NCBI GenBank assembly: GCA_937906915.1
Contig: CALCUU010000217.1
Location: 1-6,551, forward strand
Direction of reading: 5' to 3'
DNA length: 6,551 bases
Source of the DNA: an uncultured Phascolarctobacterium sp.
GTDB taxonomy: Bacteria > Bacillota > Negativicutes > Acidaminococcales > Acidaminococcaceae
Shown piece after piece: positions 6,076 to 6,551 of this stretch; position 1 is the first letter of the stretch, and every line of letters starts with the position of its first letter. The position numbers and the translations under genes were made by a program. A model generated the notes under the pieces. The model was not told where the DNA came from. It ran no database searches and saw only the letters and a program-made list of their open reading frames with translations.

Positions 6076-6551
6076 ATGAAAAAAATTCTGCTTGCGCTTT
6101 TGTGCCTATGTTTTTATGGCACTACTGCCTTCGCCGCAGAAAAATCTATAAAAGAACAGTTGCGTGATACTTACTATACATCTATTTCTGCTGCGTCCTG
6201 CTTGGGAGTATATTTGCCGGAGCGTTCCAGTGAGTTTAGCTTTATGCGTAGCCACGGTTGGGAGATTGCTCCCTATGCCTTTGAGGACGAAGATGTGCGT
6301 ACTAACTTTTCCATTGCCAGCAACACCTGTGCTGATTGTGGTATGGAGCTTTATATGGTTACCTTTAAAGGCACCACTTCTAAAAAGGATTGGGGCATCA
6401 ATTTAAAAACTGCTCATACTGCTTATGGTGGTACCACTTTGGAAGAGATGGAGGCTATTGCTAAGCAAAATCCGCAGGAAAAGAAGCCTGCCGTACACGA
6501 AGGCTTTAATACTTATGTGGATTCTGTGCTGCGTTCTTCCGTGGTTAATGC
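6076..6551 (+). CDS. Secreted class 3 lipase-like protein, C-terminus outside window
   Basis: 158 codons are visible before the window ends. A Sec signal peptide occupies residues 1-20 (Lys2-Lys3, a Leu-rich core, AFA cleavage site before Ala21), so the mature protein is exported. VTFKGTTSKKDW at 95-106 and VHEGFNTYVDSVL at 140-152 match the N-terminal landmarks of the class 3 lipase alpha/beta-hydrolase family (usually FRGT then DW, and VHxGF). The nucleophile motif GxSxG, expected further on, is not in view, so catalytic competence cannot be judged. Cys85 and Cys88 form a CADC motif just before the first core strand, and Cys42 is also present; disulfide formation is possible. GGAGG at 6063-6067, 8 nt before the ATG, supports the start, and it has its own promoter. 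The family covers lipases and other esterases, so the substrate is open. Confidence 0.75.
   Translation, partial: MKKILLALLCLCFYGTTAFAAEKSIKEQLRDTYYTSISAASCLGVYLPERSSEFSFMRSHGWEIAPYAFEDEDVRTNFSIASNTCADCGMELYMVTFKGTTSKKDWGINLKTAHTAYGGTTLEEMEAIAKQNPQEKKPAVHEGFNTYVDSVLRSSVVN

Noticed and set aside
6164..6406. 80-codon plus-strand frame within the lipase-like gene
   Set aside because: It overlaps the signal-peptide-bearing gene starting at 6076 in another frame, has no ribosome binding site of note and no recognisable features.

Overview
The window looks like ordinary chromosome from a low-to-mid GC Firmicute-type bacterium. Strong GGAGG-type ribosome binding sites, sigma70/sigmaA-like promoters, a lipobox-bearing binding protein and a short Gram-negative-style signal peptide (cleavage near AFA-A) together fit a diderm Firmicute (Negativicutes, for example a Phascolarctobacterium- or Acidaminococcus-like organism). 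That placement is inference from style only; no rRNA or other taxonomic marker is present.

Layout: (1) Bases 1-766, minus strand: the first 255 residues of a cytoplasmic type I L-asparaginase (AnsA-like); its C-terminus lies beyond the left edge. (2) Bases 767-1038: a divergent control region with one convincing promoter per direction, a cluster of inverted repeats just upstream of and overlapping the rightward -35 box, and a 5'-leader hairpin. (3) Bases 1039-5964, plus strand: a five-gene operon encoding a complete CUT1 (MalFGK/Ugp-type) carbohydrate ABC importer followed by a xylose-isomerase-like TIM-barrel enzyme. The order is lipoprotein binding protein, permease, permease, ATPase, sugar phosphate isomerase/epimerase-like enzyme. 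An intergenic hairpin follows the binding-protein gene. The next three junctions are tight (11-nt overlap, TAATG overlap, 3-nt gap), and a strong intrinsic terminator closes the operon. (4) Bases 6005-6551, plus strand: a new promoter and the 5' part of a secreted class 3 lipase-like protein, cut by the right edge.

How the genes work together: the binding protein should capture a sugar or sugar derivative outside the cytoplasmic membrane. The two permeases and the ATPase import it, and the TIM-barrel enzyme probably isomerises or epimerises the imported compound or its phosphate. The substrate cannot be read from the sequence. The binding protein is UgpB-like in general form, but that is not enough to call it a glycerol-3-phosphate transporter. 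I see no mobile element, CRISPR array, tRNA or rRNA, and no clearly novel system. The most interesting points are the transporter-enzyme pairing of unknown substrate, the candidate operator, the hairpin after the binding-protein gene, and the cysteine-bearing lipase-like protein.
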